This document shows, in pieces, positions 16,141-26,174 of a DNA stretch of 32,725 nt; within the stretch, counting starts at the first letter, position 1, and each line of letters starts with the position of its first letter. The notes beneath the pieces are model-generated. The model was not told where the DNA came from, made no database searches, and saw only the letters and a program-made list of their open reading frames with translations. The DNA is from an uncultured Clostridia bacterium (GTDB lineage: Bacteria > Bacillota > Clostridia > Oscillospirales > Ruminococcaceae): NCBI GenBank assembly GCA_947589355.1, contig CANPZC010000023.1:1-32725 (forward strand), given 5' to 3'. A program made the translations under genes and the position numbers.

Positions 16141-17358
16141 ATGGCAAAACTTAATAAGCGCACGCGGCGCATAATAATACTCTGTGCCGTTTTTGTAATG
16201 ATCTCAGCCGTTATAACTGCGATAGTTCTTGCCGTTGCTATAAACAAAAAGAGCAAGACAGAAGAGCAAAGCAAACTTGAATACAAAACTCTTGCAGAAG
16301 TCCTGGCAGAAGCGCCGAACGCTTTGGGCAAAACCTATGATAACATGACCTTGCCTGAAAGTGTTTCACTGCCCTCGCCCGAAAAGCTGCACACTATGAG
16401 CGTTGACAATTCGGCAGAGCATATCACAGAAGAACAGCTGAAACAAAAGCTCATCGATACTGCAAAATACATGAACGGCGAGCAGCCTGATGCGAATAAG
16501 ATAACTATTGAAACATACAGTGCCGGACGTTTTGACTGCCAGTATTTTCCGGAAGGATCGGACAACGAAAATTACAACTACAACATAAAGCTGGAAAGCA
16601 GCGGCGGCTGCCTTATATGGGAGCCTGATATTATAAGCGGCGAGGCAGGCGATGTAATGCTGGCAGCTGATATTGCAAAAGCTTACACCGCCGAAGACAA
16701 CGGTCTTGCAAGCGTTGTGGGCGACTTGGCAGGAGAAGACTATACTGCAAAACAGGCTTTGGAATATGCGCAGAAAACTATTGACAATGTGCTGCCCCTG
16801 TGCGCCGATCAATACGACACAAAGCCTGTTATAGTGTGTATCCTGAACGACGAATATGACGAGCATCAGTCATTTTTGGTGCGGTTCGCTTTGTGCACCG
16901 ACGGCGTTGAATTTGACCTGACAGATACTGCTCATGTAGGCGGTGCAAATATGACAGTAAACTATGCCGATGTGGTAATTACCCACCCCGATGTTGTTAC
17001 ACAAGTTTACTGCTACACATACACACGCGGCATAGAAAAAACAGAGCTTGAAGACAAATTTATAACGCTGGATTCTGCGCTGCGCCATGCAAGTGCGGAA
17101 TTTGCGCCGTATTTTACAAACGCTGTTACGGATATAAATATTGTTTACGCCCTGCCAAGCTTCCCCGAAAGTTCGGAAGAAAATGAGGAAACCGAACCTT
17201 ACGAATACAGACCGATGTGGCGGCTTTCGCTGGACGAACCCAATAACTTAAAGATCCGCTGCATATATATAGATATGGTGACGGGTGACCTAATTTACGA
17301 CCCGTGTGACGGCACGCTTGTTTCAAACAAGTATGACAAACCGAGAGTAGAAAAGTAG
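16141..17358 (+). CDS. Membrane-anchored extracellular protein of unknown function
   Basis: I do not recognise this 405-residue protein. It starts at ATG 16141 (AGAAAGAAGG upstream; earlier in-frame starts lie within the promoter). Residues 1-11 are basic, 12-37 form one membrane segment, and the rest should be outside the cell. The outer part is acidic and has two similar-looking halves: segments such as TAKQALEYAQKTIDN and FITLDSALRHASAEF are each followed by beta-type strands, ending with MWRLSLDE and IRCIYIDMVTGDLIY. The last pattern is like a PepSY-type strand pair (inference, not a confirmed domain). It is a single-gene unit with promoter and terminator, and neighbours give no hint. Confidence 0.7.
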   Translation: MAKLNKRTRRIIILCAVFVMISAVITAIVLAVAINKKSKTEEQSKLEYKTLAEVLAEAPNALGKTYDNMTLPESVSLPSPEKLHTMSVDNSAEHITEEQLKQKLIDTAKYMNGEQPDANKITIETYSAGRFDCQYFPEGSDNENYNYNIKLESSGGCLIWEPDIISGEAGDVMLAADIAKAYTAEDNGLASVVGDLAGEDYTAKQALEYAQKTIDNVLPLCADQYDTKPVIVCILNDEYDEHQSFLVRFALCTDGVEFDLTDTAHVGGANMTVNYADVVITHPDVVTQVYCYTYTRGIEKTELEDKFITLDSALRHASAEFAPYFTNAVTDINIVYALPSFPESSEENEETEPYEYRPMWRLSLDEPNNLKIRCIYIDMVTGDLIYDPCDGTLVSNKYDKPRVEK

Positions 17359-17377
17359 CACATCGAATTAAAAACAC

Positions 17378-17405
17378 AAAAAGGCTCATTTATGGGTCTT
17401 TTTTG
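17378..17405 (+). terminator. Intrinsic terminator after the membrane-anchored protein gene
   Basis: AAAAAGGCTCA/TGGGTCTTTTT form an 11-bp stem with two wobble pairs around a TTTA loop, running into TTTTTT. Confidence 0.65.
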
Positions 17406-17444
17406 TTTGCAAGAAAAAATATCAAAAAAATTTTCAAAAAAGCC

Positions 17445-17473
17445 TTGACAAACTCTTGTTTCTGTGTTATCAT
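17445..17473 (+). promoter_or_regulatory. Sigma-A-type promoter of the RHH-clpB operon
   Basis: TTGACA (17445-17450), 17 bp, TATCAT (17468-17473): a perfect -35 and a good -10. No CIRCE element or CtsR box is seen nearby. Confidence 0.88.
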
Positions 17474-17474
17474 A

Positions 17475-17512
17475 AACTTGTAAAGAAAGTTATATAATAA
17501 ACTTATCAAGTT
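17475..17512 (+). repeat. Four alternating AACTT/AAGTT half-sites at the clpB operon start (candidate operator)
   Basis: AACTTGTAAAGAAAGTT (17475-17491) and AACTTATCAAGTT (17500-17512) are two consecutive dyads with the same 5-bp arms. They begin 1 bp after the -10 box, so they cover the likely transcription start and sit ahead of the TTG start at 17535. Short inverted repeats of this type are what RHH proteins usually bind, so the first gene's own product is a candidate (inference). Confidence 0.5.
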
Positions 17513-17534
17513 ACAAACAAAGGCGGCGATAGTT

Positions 17535-18167
17535 TTGAGCAAAAGTATGTACAGCCTTATCCTTACCGATGAGGTGATAGACAGGATAGACCGCATTGCA
17601 AAGCTGCAAGGCAAAAGCAGGAGCGGACTTATAGACCAGATACTGGCGCAGTACGTTTCAATGACGACACCGGAACAGCGCATAAAAAACCTGTATGAGC
17701 TTATGCTGGGGCAGATGCAGCGTTTCAGCGATGAGTTTCGGTTTCTTACCGATCAGGGCGACCTGACGGCGGTTTCTGCGCTGAAATACAAGTACAACCC
17801 TACTATAAGATACAGTGTGATACTTTACCGCGAGGTGGGACAGTATCTCGGTGAGCTGCGAGCCACGCTGAGAACGCAAAATGCCGTGCTTTTGGGCGAA
17901 TACACAAGCTTTCTGCGGCTGTGGAACGAGATAGAACGCGGCGTGACGGACAGTGATGTGCAGGCGCAGCTAAAGGGCGGCACATACCGCAGGCTGCTGA
18001 AAAAACAAGGCGGCGAACCCGAAGAAATTTCAAAGGCGATTACAGACCACATAACGACATTCAACGACTGCTTCAAGCTGTACCTTTCAGACGGCGGCAG
18101 CGAAAAGGCGGTCGGCGAAATAACAAAAAAATACATTGAATATTGCGAAAGGGGCGTTTTACTATGA
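17535..18167 (+). CDS. Ribbon-helix-helix domain protein, first gene of the clpB operon
   Basis: This 210-residue protein starts at TTG 17535, with AGGCGG at 17521-17526; an ATG at 17547 is the alternative. Residues 5-45 look like a CopG/MetJ-type ribbon-helix-helix: a short beta strand (MYSLILTDEV), then helix IDRIDRIAKLQG, turn KSRS, helix GLIDQILAQYVSM. The remaining 165 residues are mostly alpha-helical and unrecognised, much longer than simple antitoxins. There is no membrane segment. Its TGA overlaps the clpB ATG (ATGA, 18164-18167), so the two are translationally coupled. That context and the dyads behind the promoter suggest an autorepressor controlling clpB; this is inference. A toxin-antitoxin role is unlikely because the partner gene is a chaperone. 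Confidence 0.75.
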   Translation: MSKSMYSLILTDEVIDRIDRIAKLQGKSRSGLIDQILAQYVSMTTPEQRIKNLYELMLGQMQRFSDEFRFLTDQGDLTAVSALKYKYNPTIRYSVILYREVGQYLGELRATLRTQNAVLLGEYTSFLRLWNEIERGVTDSDVQAQLKGGTYRRLLKKQGGEPEEISKAITDHITTFNDCFKLYLSDGGSEKAVGEITKKYIEYCERGVLL

Positions 18168-20767
18168 ACATTCAACAATACACACAAAAATCGCGCGAGG
18201 CGTTGGCGGCGGCAAATTCTCTGGCAGGCGAGTATTATAACAACAGCATAGAGCCCGAACACATCGTTTACGCGCTGCTATCTCAAGATGGTGGGCTTAT
18301 ACCGCAGATGCTTTCGGGTATGGACATCGAGCCGCAAAGCATGGCGAAAGACGTTTTGGACGTTATAAACGCGATGCCGAAGGTAACGGGCTCAGGCAGG
18401 CAGGCTGACAGTATGTATATCTCTGCAAAGCTGAATGACATTTTTGTGCTTTCGGAAAGCATTGCAAAGCAGATGAAAGACGACTTTGTTTCGGTAGAGC
18501 ACATAATGCTTGCCGCTATTGAAAAGCCTACCGACAAGCTGAAAGAGATATTTAAGCGTTACTCGCTTACGTATGACAAGTTTATTGAAAAGTTGGCGCA
18601 GGTGCGCGGCTCGGCAAGGGTTACGACCGACACGCCCGAGGATACCTATGATGTTTTGAAAAAGTACGGTCAGGAACTTGTGGAGCTTGCTAAAAACAAC
18701 AAGCTTGACCCCGTTATAGGCAGAGACAGCGAGATCAGAAACGTTATCCGCATACTTTCGCGAAAGACAAAAAACAACCCTGTGCTGATAGGCGAACCGG
18801 GCGTTGGCAAAACTGCTATCGCAGAGGGCTTGGCGCAGAGGATAGTGCGCGGCGACGTACCCGATAATCTTAAAAACAGAAAGGTATTTTCGCTGGACAT
18901 GGGAGCTCTTATCGCAGGCGCTAAGTATCAGGGCGAATTTGAAGAACGTCTGAAAGCGGTATTGCAGGCGATAAAGCAAAGCGACGGTCAGATAATTCTG
19001 TTCATCGATGAACTTCACACGATAGTAGGCGCAGGAAAAACAAGTGGAGCTATGGACGCAGGAAATCTTCTGAAACCCATGCTTGCGCGCGGCGAACTGC
19101 ACTGCATAGGCGCAACAACTTTGAACGAATACAGGCAGTATATTGAAAAAGATGCAGCTTTAGAGCGGCGTTTTCAGCCTGTTATGGTAGACGAGCCGAC
19201 GGTGGAAGATACGATCTCAATACTCAGAGGTCTTAAAGAAAGGTATGAAGTCTTCCACGGCGTAAAAATACAAGATGCGGCTATAATAGCGGCTGCAACT
19301 CTCTCTAACAGATACATCACCGACAGATTTCTGCCCGACAAGGCTATTGACCTTATAGACGAGGCGTGCGCGCTTATCAAGACGGAAATGGACTCTATGC
19401 CTTATGAGCTTGACGATATTTCAAGAAAGATAATGCAGCACGAGATAGAGGAAGCCGCTCTTAAAAAGGAAAGCGACAAACTTTCGCAGGAGCATTTGCA
19501 GGAGATACAAAAAGAGCTTGCCGATATGCGCGCGCAGTTTAGCGAGATGAAAGCCCGTTGGGAGAACGAAAAGAGCGGTATATCATCTTTGCAGAAGATA
19601 CGCGAGGAGATAGAGAGCGTTAACGCGCAAATTGAGCAGGCGCAGCGCGAGTACGATCTTGAAAAGGCTGCTGAGCTGAAATACGGCAGACTGCCCACCC
19701 TAAAAAAGCAGCTGGAAGAAGCCGAGGCAAAGGCTGAAAACGACAAGGGCAAGTCCGACAGCCTGCTCCGCGACAAGGTAACAGAAGAAGAGATAGCTAA
19801 AATTATCTGCCGCTGGACTGGCATACCCGTTGCCAAACTTATGGAGGGCGAGAGAGAAAAGCTTTTGAATCTTGAAAACATTCTGCACGAGCGCGTTATA
19901 GGGCAAGATGAGGCTGTAACAAAGGTATCGCAGGCGATACTGAGGGCGCGCGCAGGCATTGCAAACCCTGATAGACCCATAGGTTCGTTTATGTTTTTAG
20001 GGCCTACCGGTGTTGGCAAGACCGAGCTTGCAAAAACTCTGGCGCAGGCGCTTTTTGACGACGAGAAAAACATTGTGCGCATTGATATGAGCGAATATAT
20101 GGAGAAATTCTCGGTAAGCAGGCTTATAGGCGCGCCTCCGGGATATGTAGGCTACGAGGAGGGCGGACAGCTGACAGAGGCGGTAAGGCGCAAACCTTAC
20201 AGCGTTATACTCTTTGACGAGATAGAAAAGGCGCACCCCGACGTTTTCAACGTGCTGTTGCAGGTGCTTGATGACGGCAGGATAACCGACTCTCAGGGCA
20301 GAACGGTGGACTTCAAAAATACCGTTATCATACTGACCTCAAACCTCGGCTCGGACATAATTCTTGACGGCATAACTGCTGACAACGAGATATCGCCCGA
20401 GGCAAAAGAGCAGGTAACACAGCTTCTGCGCCGCTCGTTCAGACCCGAATTTCTCAACCGCCTTGACGAGATAGTGTTCTACAAGCCGCTGGCGAAAAAC
20501 GAGATAACCTCGATAATCGACCTTATCATAGCGCAGCTCGGCAAACGGCTGGAGGAGCGGCGGCTGTCGCTGAAAGTTACCGACCGCGCAAAACAGGCTA
20601 TCTTAGCCGAGGGTTACGATCCTGTGTACGGCGCGCGGCCGCTGAAAAGGCTGATACAAAGCCGCGTTGAAACGCTTATAGCAAAGAGCATAATAGAAAA
20701 CGACGTCGCGCCCGGAACTGTGTTCACTGTGGACTATGACGGAGAGTATAAGGTATCGTTTGAGTAA
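18164..20767 (+). CDS. clpB: ATP-dependent protein disaggregase ClpB
   Basis: ClpB is a hexameric AAA+ machine that, with DnaK, pulls polypeptides out of aggregates. The product is 867 residues from ATG 18164 (AAAGGGG upstream). Order: Clp N-domain repeats (1-145), first AAA+ module with GEPGVGKT near 209-216 and [12 protein letters not shown], a long coiled-coil middle domain (about 395-525) rich in Glu, Lys and Gln that is diagnostic of ClpB, and second AAA+ module with GPTGVGKT near 612, [21 protein letters not shown] and a D2 C-terminal domain. The equivalent of the ClpP-docking loop is absent, as expected for ClpB. It is the second gene after the RHH gene, and a terminator follows. Confidence 0.97.
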   Translation: MNIQQYTQKSREALAAANSLAGEYYNNSIEPEHIVYALLSQDGGLIPQMLSGMDIEPQSMAKDVLDVINAMPKVTGSGRQADSMYISAKLNDIFVLSESIAKQMKDDFVSVEHIMLAAIEKPTDKLKEIFKRYSLTYDKFIEKLAQVRGSARVTTDTPEDTYDVLKKYGQELVELAKNNKLDPVIGRDSEIRNVIRILSRKTKNNPVLIGEPGVGKTAIAEGLAQRIVRGDVPDNLKNRKVFSLDMGALIAGAKYQGEFEERLKAVLQAIKQSDGQIILFIDELHTIVGAGKTSGAMDAGNLLKPMLARGELHCIGATTLNEYRQYIEKDAALERRFQPVMVDEPTVEDTISILRGLKERYEVFHGVKIQDAAIIAAATLSNRYITDRFLPDKAIDLIDEACALIKTEMDSMPYELDDISRKIMQHEIEEAALKKESDKLSQEHLQEIQKELADMRAQFSEMKARWENEKSGISSLQKIREEIESVNAQIEQAQREYDLEKAAELKYGRLPTLKKQLEEAEAKAENDKGKSDSLLRDKVTEEEIAKIICRWTGIPVAKLMEGEREKLLNLENILHERVIGQDEAVTKVSQAILRARAGIANPDRPIGSFMFLGPTGVGKTELAKTLAQALFDDEKNIVRIDMSEYMEKFSVSRLIGAPPGYVGYEEGGQLTEAVRRKPYSVILFDEIEKAHPDVFNVLLQVLDDGRITDSQGRTVDFKNTVIILTSNLGSDIILDGITADNEISPEAKEQVTQLLRRSFRPEFLNRLDEIVFYKPLAKNEITSIIDLIIAQLGKRLEERRLSLKVTDRAKQAILAEGYDPVYGARPLKRLIQSRVETLIAKSIIENDVAPGTVFTVDYDGEYKVSFE

Positions 20768-20778
20768 ATACTATAAAT

Positions 20779-20812
20779 AAGGTCTGCCACTGATTTGGTG
20801 ACAGACCTTTTT
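20779..20812 (+). terminator. Intrinsic terminator of RHH-clpB, between convergent genes
   Basis: AAGGTCTG/CAGACCTT (20779-20786, 20802-20809) with an inner CAC/GTG pair set, followed by TTT. The carB stop codon lies just beyond. Confidence 0.85.
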
Positions 20813-20813
20813 G

Positions 20814-23800
20814 TTATTCTTCATCAATAGTAGATATGCAGAGGGTCATTTCTTCAAGCACATCGAGCAGTACCTTTACGGTATCGAGAGCCGTGAATAT
20901 TGCAACGCCGTTTTCTACAGCGCAGCGGCGTATCTCGTAGCCGTCGGTCAGATGCCCTGCCGAGCTCATGTCACGCGTGTTGATAACGTACTTGATATAT
21001 CCAGAGCGCATACCCTGTAGTATCTCATCGCTGCCCGAGCTTATCTTCTGCTTTTCACGCGTGCGTATGCCGTGTTCACGCAGGAAAACAGCCGTGCCGT
21101 GCGTTGCCTCGATATTGAAGCCGAGGTGATAAAATCTTCTCACAAGCTCCAGAGCCTCTTCCTTGTCCTTGTCGGCTATGGTAACAAACAGCGTGCCGTA
21201 GTTTGAAAGCTTCATGCCCGAGGATTTCAGAGCCTTGTAAAGCGCTCTTGTCAGCTTTTTATCGTAGCCTATCGCCTCGCCTGTTGATTTCATTTCGGGT
21301 GACAGATACGCGTCAAGACCGTTGAGCTTTGAGAACGAGAACGCAGGCGCTTTTACATACCAGCGTTTCTTTTCGGGTGGGAACAGTACGTTTATCCCCT
21401 GCTCTTTCAGCGACTTGCCCAGTATCACAAGCGTGCCTATGTCTGCAAGGCTGTAGCCCGTTGCCTTTGATAAAAACGGCACAGTTCTTGACGAGCGCGG
21501 ATTTACTTCGATTATATAAACGTCCTCGTTTTTGTCAACTATGAACTGTATGTTGTAAAGACCCACAATGCCTATGCCCAGACCCAGCCGTTTGGTGTAG
21601 TCAAGAATGGTGTCTTTTACTTTTTGAGAGATAGAGAATGTCGGGTATACGCTTATCGAGTCGCCCGAGTGTATGCCCGTTCTCTCTACAAGCTCCATTA
21701 TGCCCGGCACGAACACGTCTTTGCCGTCGCACACGGCATCAACCTCAACTTCTTTGCCCTCTATGTACTTGTCAACAAGCACGGGTTTGTCCTCGTCTAT
21801 CTCAACGGCAGTTTTAAGGTATGTTTTCAGCATATCTTCGTTTGAAACTATCTGCATAGCCCTGCCGCCCAGAACATAGCTCGGTCTTACTAAAACGGGG
21901 TAGCCTATCCTTGCGGCGGCTGCGATTCCTGCCGGTATGTCTGTTACTGCTTCTCCCGGCGGCTGAGGGATATTAAGCTGCTCAAGCACCTTTTCAAAAG
22001 AGTTGCGGTTCTCCGCTCTCTCAATAGCCGCAAAGTCGGTGCCGATTATCTTTACGCCCCTTTTCATCAAAGGCTCTGCAAGGTTTATGGCTGTTTGTCC
22101 GCCCAAAGACGCTATTACACCGAACGGCTTTTCAAGCTCTATAACGTTCATAACGTCCTCAACGGTCAGCGGCTCAAAGTACAGCTTGTCGCTTGTGGTG
22201 TAGTCGGTAGAGACCGTTTCGGGGTTGTTGTTTATTATGATAGCTTCATAGCCGAATTTCTTTATTGTAGATACCGCGTGTACTGTAGAATAGTCAAACT
22301 CCACGCCCTGACCTATTCTTATAGGGCCTGAGCCTAAAACTATTACTTTCGGTTTGTCTGATACTATAGACTCATTCTCGTCCTCATAGGTCGAATAGAA
22401 GTATGGTATATAGCTTTCAAACTCACTCGCGCAGGTGTCTATCATCTTGTAAACGGGGAACATTTTCAGCTTTTTGCGCAGTGCATATACGTCGTCCTCG
22501 CTGCATTCCCACAGAGAGGCTATATACTTATCGGAAAAGCCCATTTTCTTAGCTTCGTAAAGCACCTTTTCATCGAACTTGTTTTCTATTATATCCCGCT
22601 CAAACAGCACGATGTTCTCTATCTTGTTGAGGAACAGCATATCTATCTGCGTTATGTCGCATATTATGCCCAGGTCAACGCCTTTCCACATAAGCTGAGA
22701 TATTGCGTATATTCTGTCATCGGTGCCAAGCTTTATGTAATCAAGAAGCTCCTCTATCGTGTAGCTGTCAAACTTCTTGCTGTGCAGGTGGCAAAGACCT
22801 ATTTCCAGTGAACGTATCGCTTTCAGCAGGCTTTCTTCGATAGTTCTGCCTATGCTCATTACCTCGCCCGTGGCTTTCATCTGCGTGCTTAAAGTATTTG
22901 ATGCCATTGTGAACTTATCGAACGGAAAGCGCGGCATCTTTGTTACAACATAGTCAAGAGTAGGCTCAAAGCTGGCAGGGGTGTTGGCTATCTGTATCTC
23001 GTCAAGCGTAAGACCCGTTGCTATCTTAGCCGAAACTCTCGCTATCGGGTAGCCGCTGGCTTTTGATGCAAGCGCAGACGAGCGCGAAACTCTCGGGTTT
23101 ACCTCTATAAGATAATAGCTGAACGAGTGCGGGTCAAGCGCGAACTGCACGTTGCAGCCGCCCTGTATTTTCAGCGCGCGAATTATCTTCAGCGCAGAAT
23201 CACGCAGCATATGATATTCTTTGTTTGTAAGTGTCTGGCTGGGGCAGACAACTATCGAGTCGCCCGTGTGTATGCCGACGGGATCGACGTTTTCCATATT
23301 ACAGATAGTTATCGCGGTGTCGTTCGCATCGCGCATTACCTCATACTCTATCTCTTTATAGCCTTTGATAGACTTTTCAACAAGGCACTGAGAAACAGGC
23401 GAAAGCGCAAGCGCATTTTTAAGTATCACGCGCAGCTCTTCTTCGTTGTCTGCAAAGCCGCCGCCCGTGCCGCCCAGCGTGAAAGCAGGTCTTAATACCA
23501 CGGGGTAGCCTATTCTCTTTGCGGCTTCAACGCCCTGCTCTATGGTGTTTGCTATCTCTGAGGGCAAAACGGGCTCGCCTAATGATATGCAAAGCTCCTT
23601 GAAACGCTCTCTGTCCTCCGCCATATCTATACTTTCAAAGCTCGTACCCAGAAGCTCTACGCCGCATTCATCGAGAACGCCTTTTTTCGCAAGCTGCATA
23701 GCAAGGTTAAGTCCTGTTTGACCGCCTATTCCCGGCAGTATCGCATCGGGTCTTTCATATCTCAAAATCTTTGCAAGATATTCCAGTGTCAGCGGTTCCA

Positions 23801-23996
23801 TATACACCTTATCGGCGATAGAAGTATCCGTCATTATCGTGGCAGGGTTGGAGTTTACCAGTATTACCTGATAGCCCTCCTCGCGCAGCGCAAGGCAAGC
23901 CTGCGTTCCCGAATAGTCAAACTCAGCCGCCTGACCTATAACTATAGGACCCGAGCCTATGACGAGTATTTTATTTATATCCGTGCGCTTAGGCAT
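20814..23996 (-). CDS. carB: Carbamoyl-phosphate synthase large subunit
   Basis: CarB makes carbamoyl phosphate from bicarbonate, ammonia (passed from CarA) and two ATP, for pyrimidine and arginine synthesis. At 1060 residues it has the full family length. Both ATP-grasp halves are present: the first starts [25 protein letters not shown] near 10 and the second repeats the pattern, [21 protein letters not shown] near 550; [18 protein letters not shown] and [17 protein letters not shown] are the matching inner segments. The C-terminal MGS-like allosteric domain ends the protein (about 930-1060). ATG 23996 overlaps the carA stop by 8 bp, with GGAGGCGAAAG upstream inside carA. Confidence 0.98.
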   Translation of the reverse strand: MPKRTDINKILVIGSGPIVIGQAAEFDYSGTQACLALREEGYQVILVNSNPATIMTDTSIADKVYMEPLTLEYLAKILRYERPDAILPGIGGQTGLNLAMQLAKKGVLDECGVELLGTSFESIDMAEDRERFKELCISLGEPVLPSEIANTIEQGVEAAKRIGYPVVLRPAFTLGGTGGGFADNEEELRVILKNALALSPVSQCLVEKSIKGYKEIEYEVMRDANDTAITICNMENVDPVGIHTGDSIVVCPSQTLTNKEYHMLRDSALKIIRALKIQGGCNVQFALDPHSFSYYLIEVNPRVSRSSALASKASGYPIARVSAKIATGLTLDEIQIANTPASFEPTLDYVVTKMPRFPFDKFTMASNTLSTQMKATGEVMSIGRTIEESLLKAIRSLEIGLCHLHSKKFDSYTIEELLDYIKLGTDDRIYAISQLMWKGVDLGIICDITQIDMLFLNKIENIVLFERDIIENKFDEKVLYEAKKMGFSDKYIASLWECSEDDVYALRKKLKMFPVYKMIDTCASEFESYIPYFYSTYEDENESIVSDKPKVIVLGSGPIRIGQGVEFDYSTVHAVSTIKKFGYEAIIINNNPETVSTDYTTSDKLYFEPLTVEDVMNVIELEKPFGVIASLGGQTAINLAEPLMKRGVKIIGTDFAAIERAENRNSFEKVLEQLNIPQPPGEAVTDIPAGIAAAARIGYPVLVRPSYVLGGRAMQIVSNEDMLKTYLKTAVEIDEDKPVLVDKYIEGKEVEVDAVCDGKDVFVPGIMELVERTGIHSGDSISVYPTFSISQKVKDTILDYTKRLGLGIGIVGLYNIQFIVDKNEDVYIIEVNPRSSRTVPFLSKATGYSLADIGTLVILGKSLKEQGINVLFPPEKKRWYVKAPAFSFSKLNGLDAYLSPEMKSTGEAIGYDKKLTRALYKALKSSGMKLSNYGTLFVTIADKDKEEALELVRRFYHLGFNIEATHGTAVFLREHGIRTREKQKISSGSDEILQGMRSGYIKYVINTRDMSSAGHLTDGYEIRRCAVENGVAIFTALDTVKVLLDVLEEMTLCISTIDEE

Positions 23997-25086
23997 TGTC
24001 TTTCGCCTCCTTCATGATATCAATGAATTTCCCGAAAAGATACTTGCTGTCCTGCGGGCCGGGCGCGCTTTCGGGGTGGTACTGCACCGAGAAAACCTTG
24101 TCTTCCTTACATTCAACGCCCTCAACTGTGTTATCCAGCAGATTTATATGCGTAACTTTAAGACCCGTTCCCTCTACCGACTCGCTTGCCACCGCATAGC
24201 TGTGGTTTTGAGATGTTATCTCCAGCTTGCCCGTTTCAAGGTTCTTTACGGGGTGGTTGCCGCCGCGGTGACCGAATTTCAGCTTGTAAGTTTTAGCACC
24301 GTATGCAAGCGAGATCATCTGATGCCCGAGGCATATGCCGAATATAGGCAGCTTGCCTTTCAGTTCTTTTACCGTTTCAATAACAGGCTGAACGTCTTCG
24401 GGGTCGCCGGGGCCGTTTGAGATAAACAGACCGTCGGGCTTCATCATGCGTATATCCTCCGCAGATGTGTTCCACGGCACTATGGTAACGTTGCAGCCTA
24501 TCTGATTGAGGCTTCGTATAATATTCAGCTTTATGCCGCAGTCTATCGCAACAACGTTAAATCTGGGGTTTGAAGTTCTTGAATACCACTTTTTGCGGCA
24601 GCTTACCCTGCTTACTGCATCTTTCGGCACGGGGGTATTTTTTATTATCTCCAAAGCCTTTTCGTTGGGGGTATCTATGCTTGTAATGCACACCCGTCTG
24701 CTGCCAAGGTCGCGTATGCTTCTTGTAAGTTTTCTGGTATCAATGCCGCTTATGCCGGGAATGTGGTTTTCCTCCATAGTCTCCGAAAGCGTTTTAGTAT
24801 ACCTGAAATTGCTGGGAAAATCGTTGTATTCTCTTACTATAAGACCGCCTATTGTAGGGCTCTTTGTTTCAAAGTCTTCATCGGTAATGCCGTAATTTCC
24901 TATCAGCGGATATGTCATTACCACCGCCTGATATGTATACGACGGATCTGAAATTATCTCCTGATAACCGACCATAGATGTATTGAAAACTATCTCGCAC
25001 ACCGCATCGCAATTGTCGCCGAAGCCGTAGCCCTCATAGAAAGAGCCGTCCTCGAGGACTATTTTTCTGTCCTTTTGTCTAAGCAT
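23989..25086 (-). CDS. carA: Carbamoyl-phosphate synthase small (glutaminase) subunit
   Basis: CarA hydrolyses glutamine and passes ammonia to CarB. The length of 365 residues is typical. The N-terminal half carries the CarA domain ([31 protein letters not shown]). The C-terminal class I amidotransferase has FGICLGHQ with catalytic Cys252, and [10 protein letters not shown] with His337 and Glu339, so the triad is complete. Start ATG 25086 has GGGAGG upstream. It is the first gene of carAB, preceded by a leader of about 270 nt that contains a 49-residue upstream frame. No PyrR-type binding loop was recognised in the leader. Confidence 0.98.
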   Translation of the reverse strand: MLRQKDRKIVLEDGSFYEGYGFGDNCDAVCEIVFNTSMVGYQEIISDPSYTYQAVVMTYPLIGNYGITDEDFETKSPTIGGLIVREYNDFPSNFRYTKTLSETMEENHIPGISGIDTRKLTRSIRDLGSRRVCITSIDTPNEKALEIIKNTPVPKDAVSRVSCRKKWYSRTSNPRFNVVAIDCGIKLNIIRSLNQIGCNVTIVPWNTSAEDIRMMKPDGLFISNGPGDPEDVQPVIETVKELKGKLPIFGICLGHQMISLAYGAKTYKLKFGHRGGNHPVKNLETGKLEITSQNHSYAVASESVEGTGLKVTHINLLDNTVEGVECKEDKVFSVQYHPESAPGPQDSKYLFGKFIDIMKEAKDNA

Positions 25087-25356
25087 TATTCAAACCTCCC
25101 GATACAATAAAAAAGCCTGCCGCTTAATTTCAAGGAATAGAAATAACTATCCTTACAAAAGCGTCAAGCGCAGATAACATATCATGTAAAACAGAAGAAA
25201 CGGCAAAAATAAAGCACGGTGTTTTTCCCGATGCGCTGTATATGCCGCCTGTCTTTGGCGAGAAAAGCTGCCGTGTCATAAATTGCCACCCCGTTTTAAC
25301 ATAATCTAAGCGTCCACAAGCCGCGCTGTCGCAGCCTGATGAACGCCTTTGTTCAA
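25087..25356 (-). promoter_or_regulatory. Long structured leader of carAB
   Basis: From the expected transcription start (about 25356) to carA there are about 270 nt. Near the 5' end (25346-25310) GCGTTC pairs with GGACGC, enclosing a smaller hairpin GCTG-CGA-CAGC (25335-25325). The middle is occupied by a 49-codon frame. A hairpin AAGGATAG/CTATTCCTT (25154-25132) overlaps its stop codon, and a short stem AAGC/GCTT (25125-25113) followed by a six-T run lies just before the carA ribosome site. The GGGGTGG at 25291-25285 resembles a T-box core, but the antiterminator partner and a stem I are missing, so I read it as a ribosome-binding site. Confidence 0.5.
25130..25279 (-). CDS. 49-residue upstream ORF in the carAB leader (candidate leader peptide)
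   Basis: An ATG at 25279, six bases after GGGGTGG, opens a 49-codon frame ending at TGA 25130-25132, 43 bp before carA. The peptide begins MTRQLFSPKTGGIYSASGK and ends with an amphipathic to hydrophobic stretch (ALDAFVRIVISIP). I recognise no family. It could be a leader peptide whose translation controls the downstream hairpins, an independent small protein, or a chance frame. The good ribosome site and its position inside the transcribed leader argue against pure chance; codon use is unremarkable. Confidence 0.45.
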   Translation of the reverse strand: MTRQLFSPKTGGIYSASGKTPCFIFAVSSVLHDMLSALDAFVRIVISIP

Positions 25357-25362
25357 ATAGAT

Positions 25363-25391
25363 ATTATACAACATTTAAAGCCGCTTGTCAA
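25363..25391 (-). promoter_or_regulatory. Sigma-A-type promoter of carAB
   Basis: On the minus strand TTGACA (25391-25386), 17 bp, TATAAT (25368-25363): consensus at both boxes. It begins only 18 bp after the stop codon of the upstream gene. Confidence 0.92.
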
Positions 25392-25408
25392 TAGCACAGA
25401 GAAATTTT

Positions 25409-26131
25409 TTACAAATAATAATCTTCAATATTCAAAATGTACCAGTGCCAGCCGACTCTTGCCACATAAACGTCGTAATTATACACCTGCGAAGACTTCT
25501 CGCCGCTGAACGATACCTCTGCCGATACCCTATAAGCCTCTTTTATGCTTATATCGTCACCGAAGTTGCGCATATATTCATCTTCGGAACGGATAATTTC
25601 TTCTGTGGTAAGCTTTTCCTCTCTGCCGCAGGTTATCTCAGCAGTGAAGTTCTCGCCCAGTATTTCATGATAATCGCTGTAGCTTTCTTTTATAAAGGTA
25701 TCTTTTGAAAGAGAGTTTGCAGAAATGTAGTCGTCATAAGTCTCTGCCAGCCCTTTCGGGAACGCTGAAACATACTTGTCATAGTCGTTTTCGGCAATGG
25801 CGGTAAAGTAGTTTACTATAGGCTCTGTTTTATCGCCTGCGCCCAGAACGCCTGCTCTGAAAAGCGACCACACCACCAGCGCTATTATCCCTGCCAGCAG
25901 AACTATCACTATAACTATCTGCGGCGTTGTCATTTTTTTCTTTTCGCGCTTTGGCGCGGCTGCACGCTCTTTTTCGCGCTTGGCGGCGTTTTGCTGCCGC
26001 TCCTCTTTTCTCTGTCTGTTAGATTTGTATTTATCAAACGTTTTAGAACGCTCTACAGGCTTGCCGTAGCCGCATTTGTCGCAGTAGTCGCCTTTATACT
26101 CCGCGCCGCAGCTCTTGCAGTATTTTGCCAA
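25409..26131 (-). CDS. Zinc-ribbon membrane protein of unknown function
   Basis: A 240-residue protein starting at TTG 26131 (GGGGG eight bases before). The N-terminus is a zinc ribbon with Cys5, Cys8, Cys17 and Cys20, then a strongly basic linker (about 25-67), one membrane segment (71-91) and an extracytoplasmic domain of about 145 residues. The outer domain starts PIVNYFTAIAENDYDKYVSAFPKGL, which resembles the NTF2-like or TcaA-type domains found in other zinc-ribbon membrane proteins of Firmicutes; it ends with a strand rich in aromatic residues (VGWHWYILNIEDYYL). Function unknown. It is transcribed alone, divergently from the ABC operon. Confidence 0.75.
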   Translation of the reverse strand: MAKYCKSCGAEYKGDYCDKCGYGKPVERSKTFDKYKSNRQRKEERQQNAAKREKERAAAPKREKKKMTTPQIVIVIVLLAGIIALVVWSLFRAGVLGAGDKTEPIVNYFTAIAENDYDKYVSAFPKGLAETYDDYISANSLSKDTFIKESYSDYHEILGENFTAEITCGREEKLTTEEIIRSEDEYMRNFGDDISIKEAYRVSAEVSFSGEKSSQVYNYDVYVARVGWHWYILNIEDYYL

Positions 26132-26147
26132 CAGTGTTTCCCCCTTT

Positions 26148-26162
26148 TTAAGATTTTCTTAA
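26148..26162. repeat. 15-bp palindrome near the zinc-ribbon gene start
   Basis: TTAAGA-TTT-TCTTAA: perfect 6-bp arms, lying in the untranslated leader of the minus-strand gene, 17 bp before its start codon. It could be an operator or a weak RNA hairpin. Confidence 0.35.
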
Positions 26163-26174
26163 GTTATTGATATA

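Noticed and set aside
17400-17535. CIRCE or CtsR operator for clpB
   Set aside because: Neither TTAGCACTC-N9-GAGTGCTAA nor a GGTCAAA tandem repeat is present.
19402-20082. 226-codon minus-strand frame opposite clpB
   Set aside because: Ser/Cys-rich antisense shadow of the ClpB coding sequence, without a ribosome site.
25265-25300. T-box riboswitch core (GGGGTGG) before carA
   Set aside because: The antiterminator partner and a long stem I are missing, and only about 65 nt lie between the promoter start and the motif; a ribosome site for the upstream ORF explains it better.
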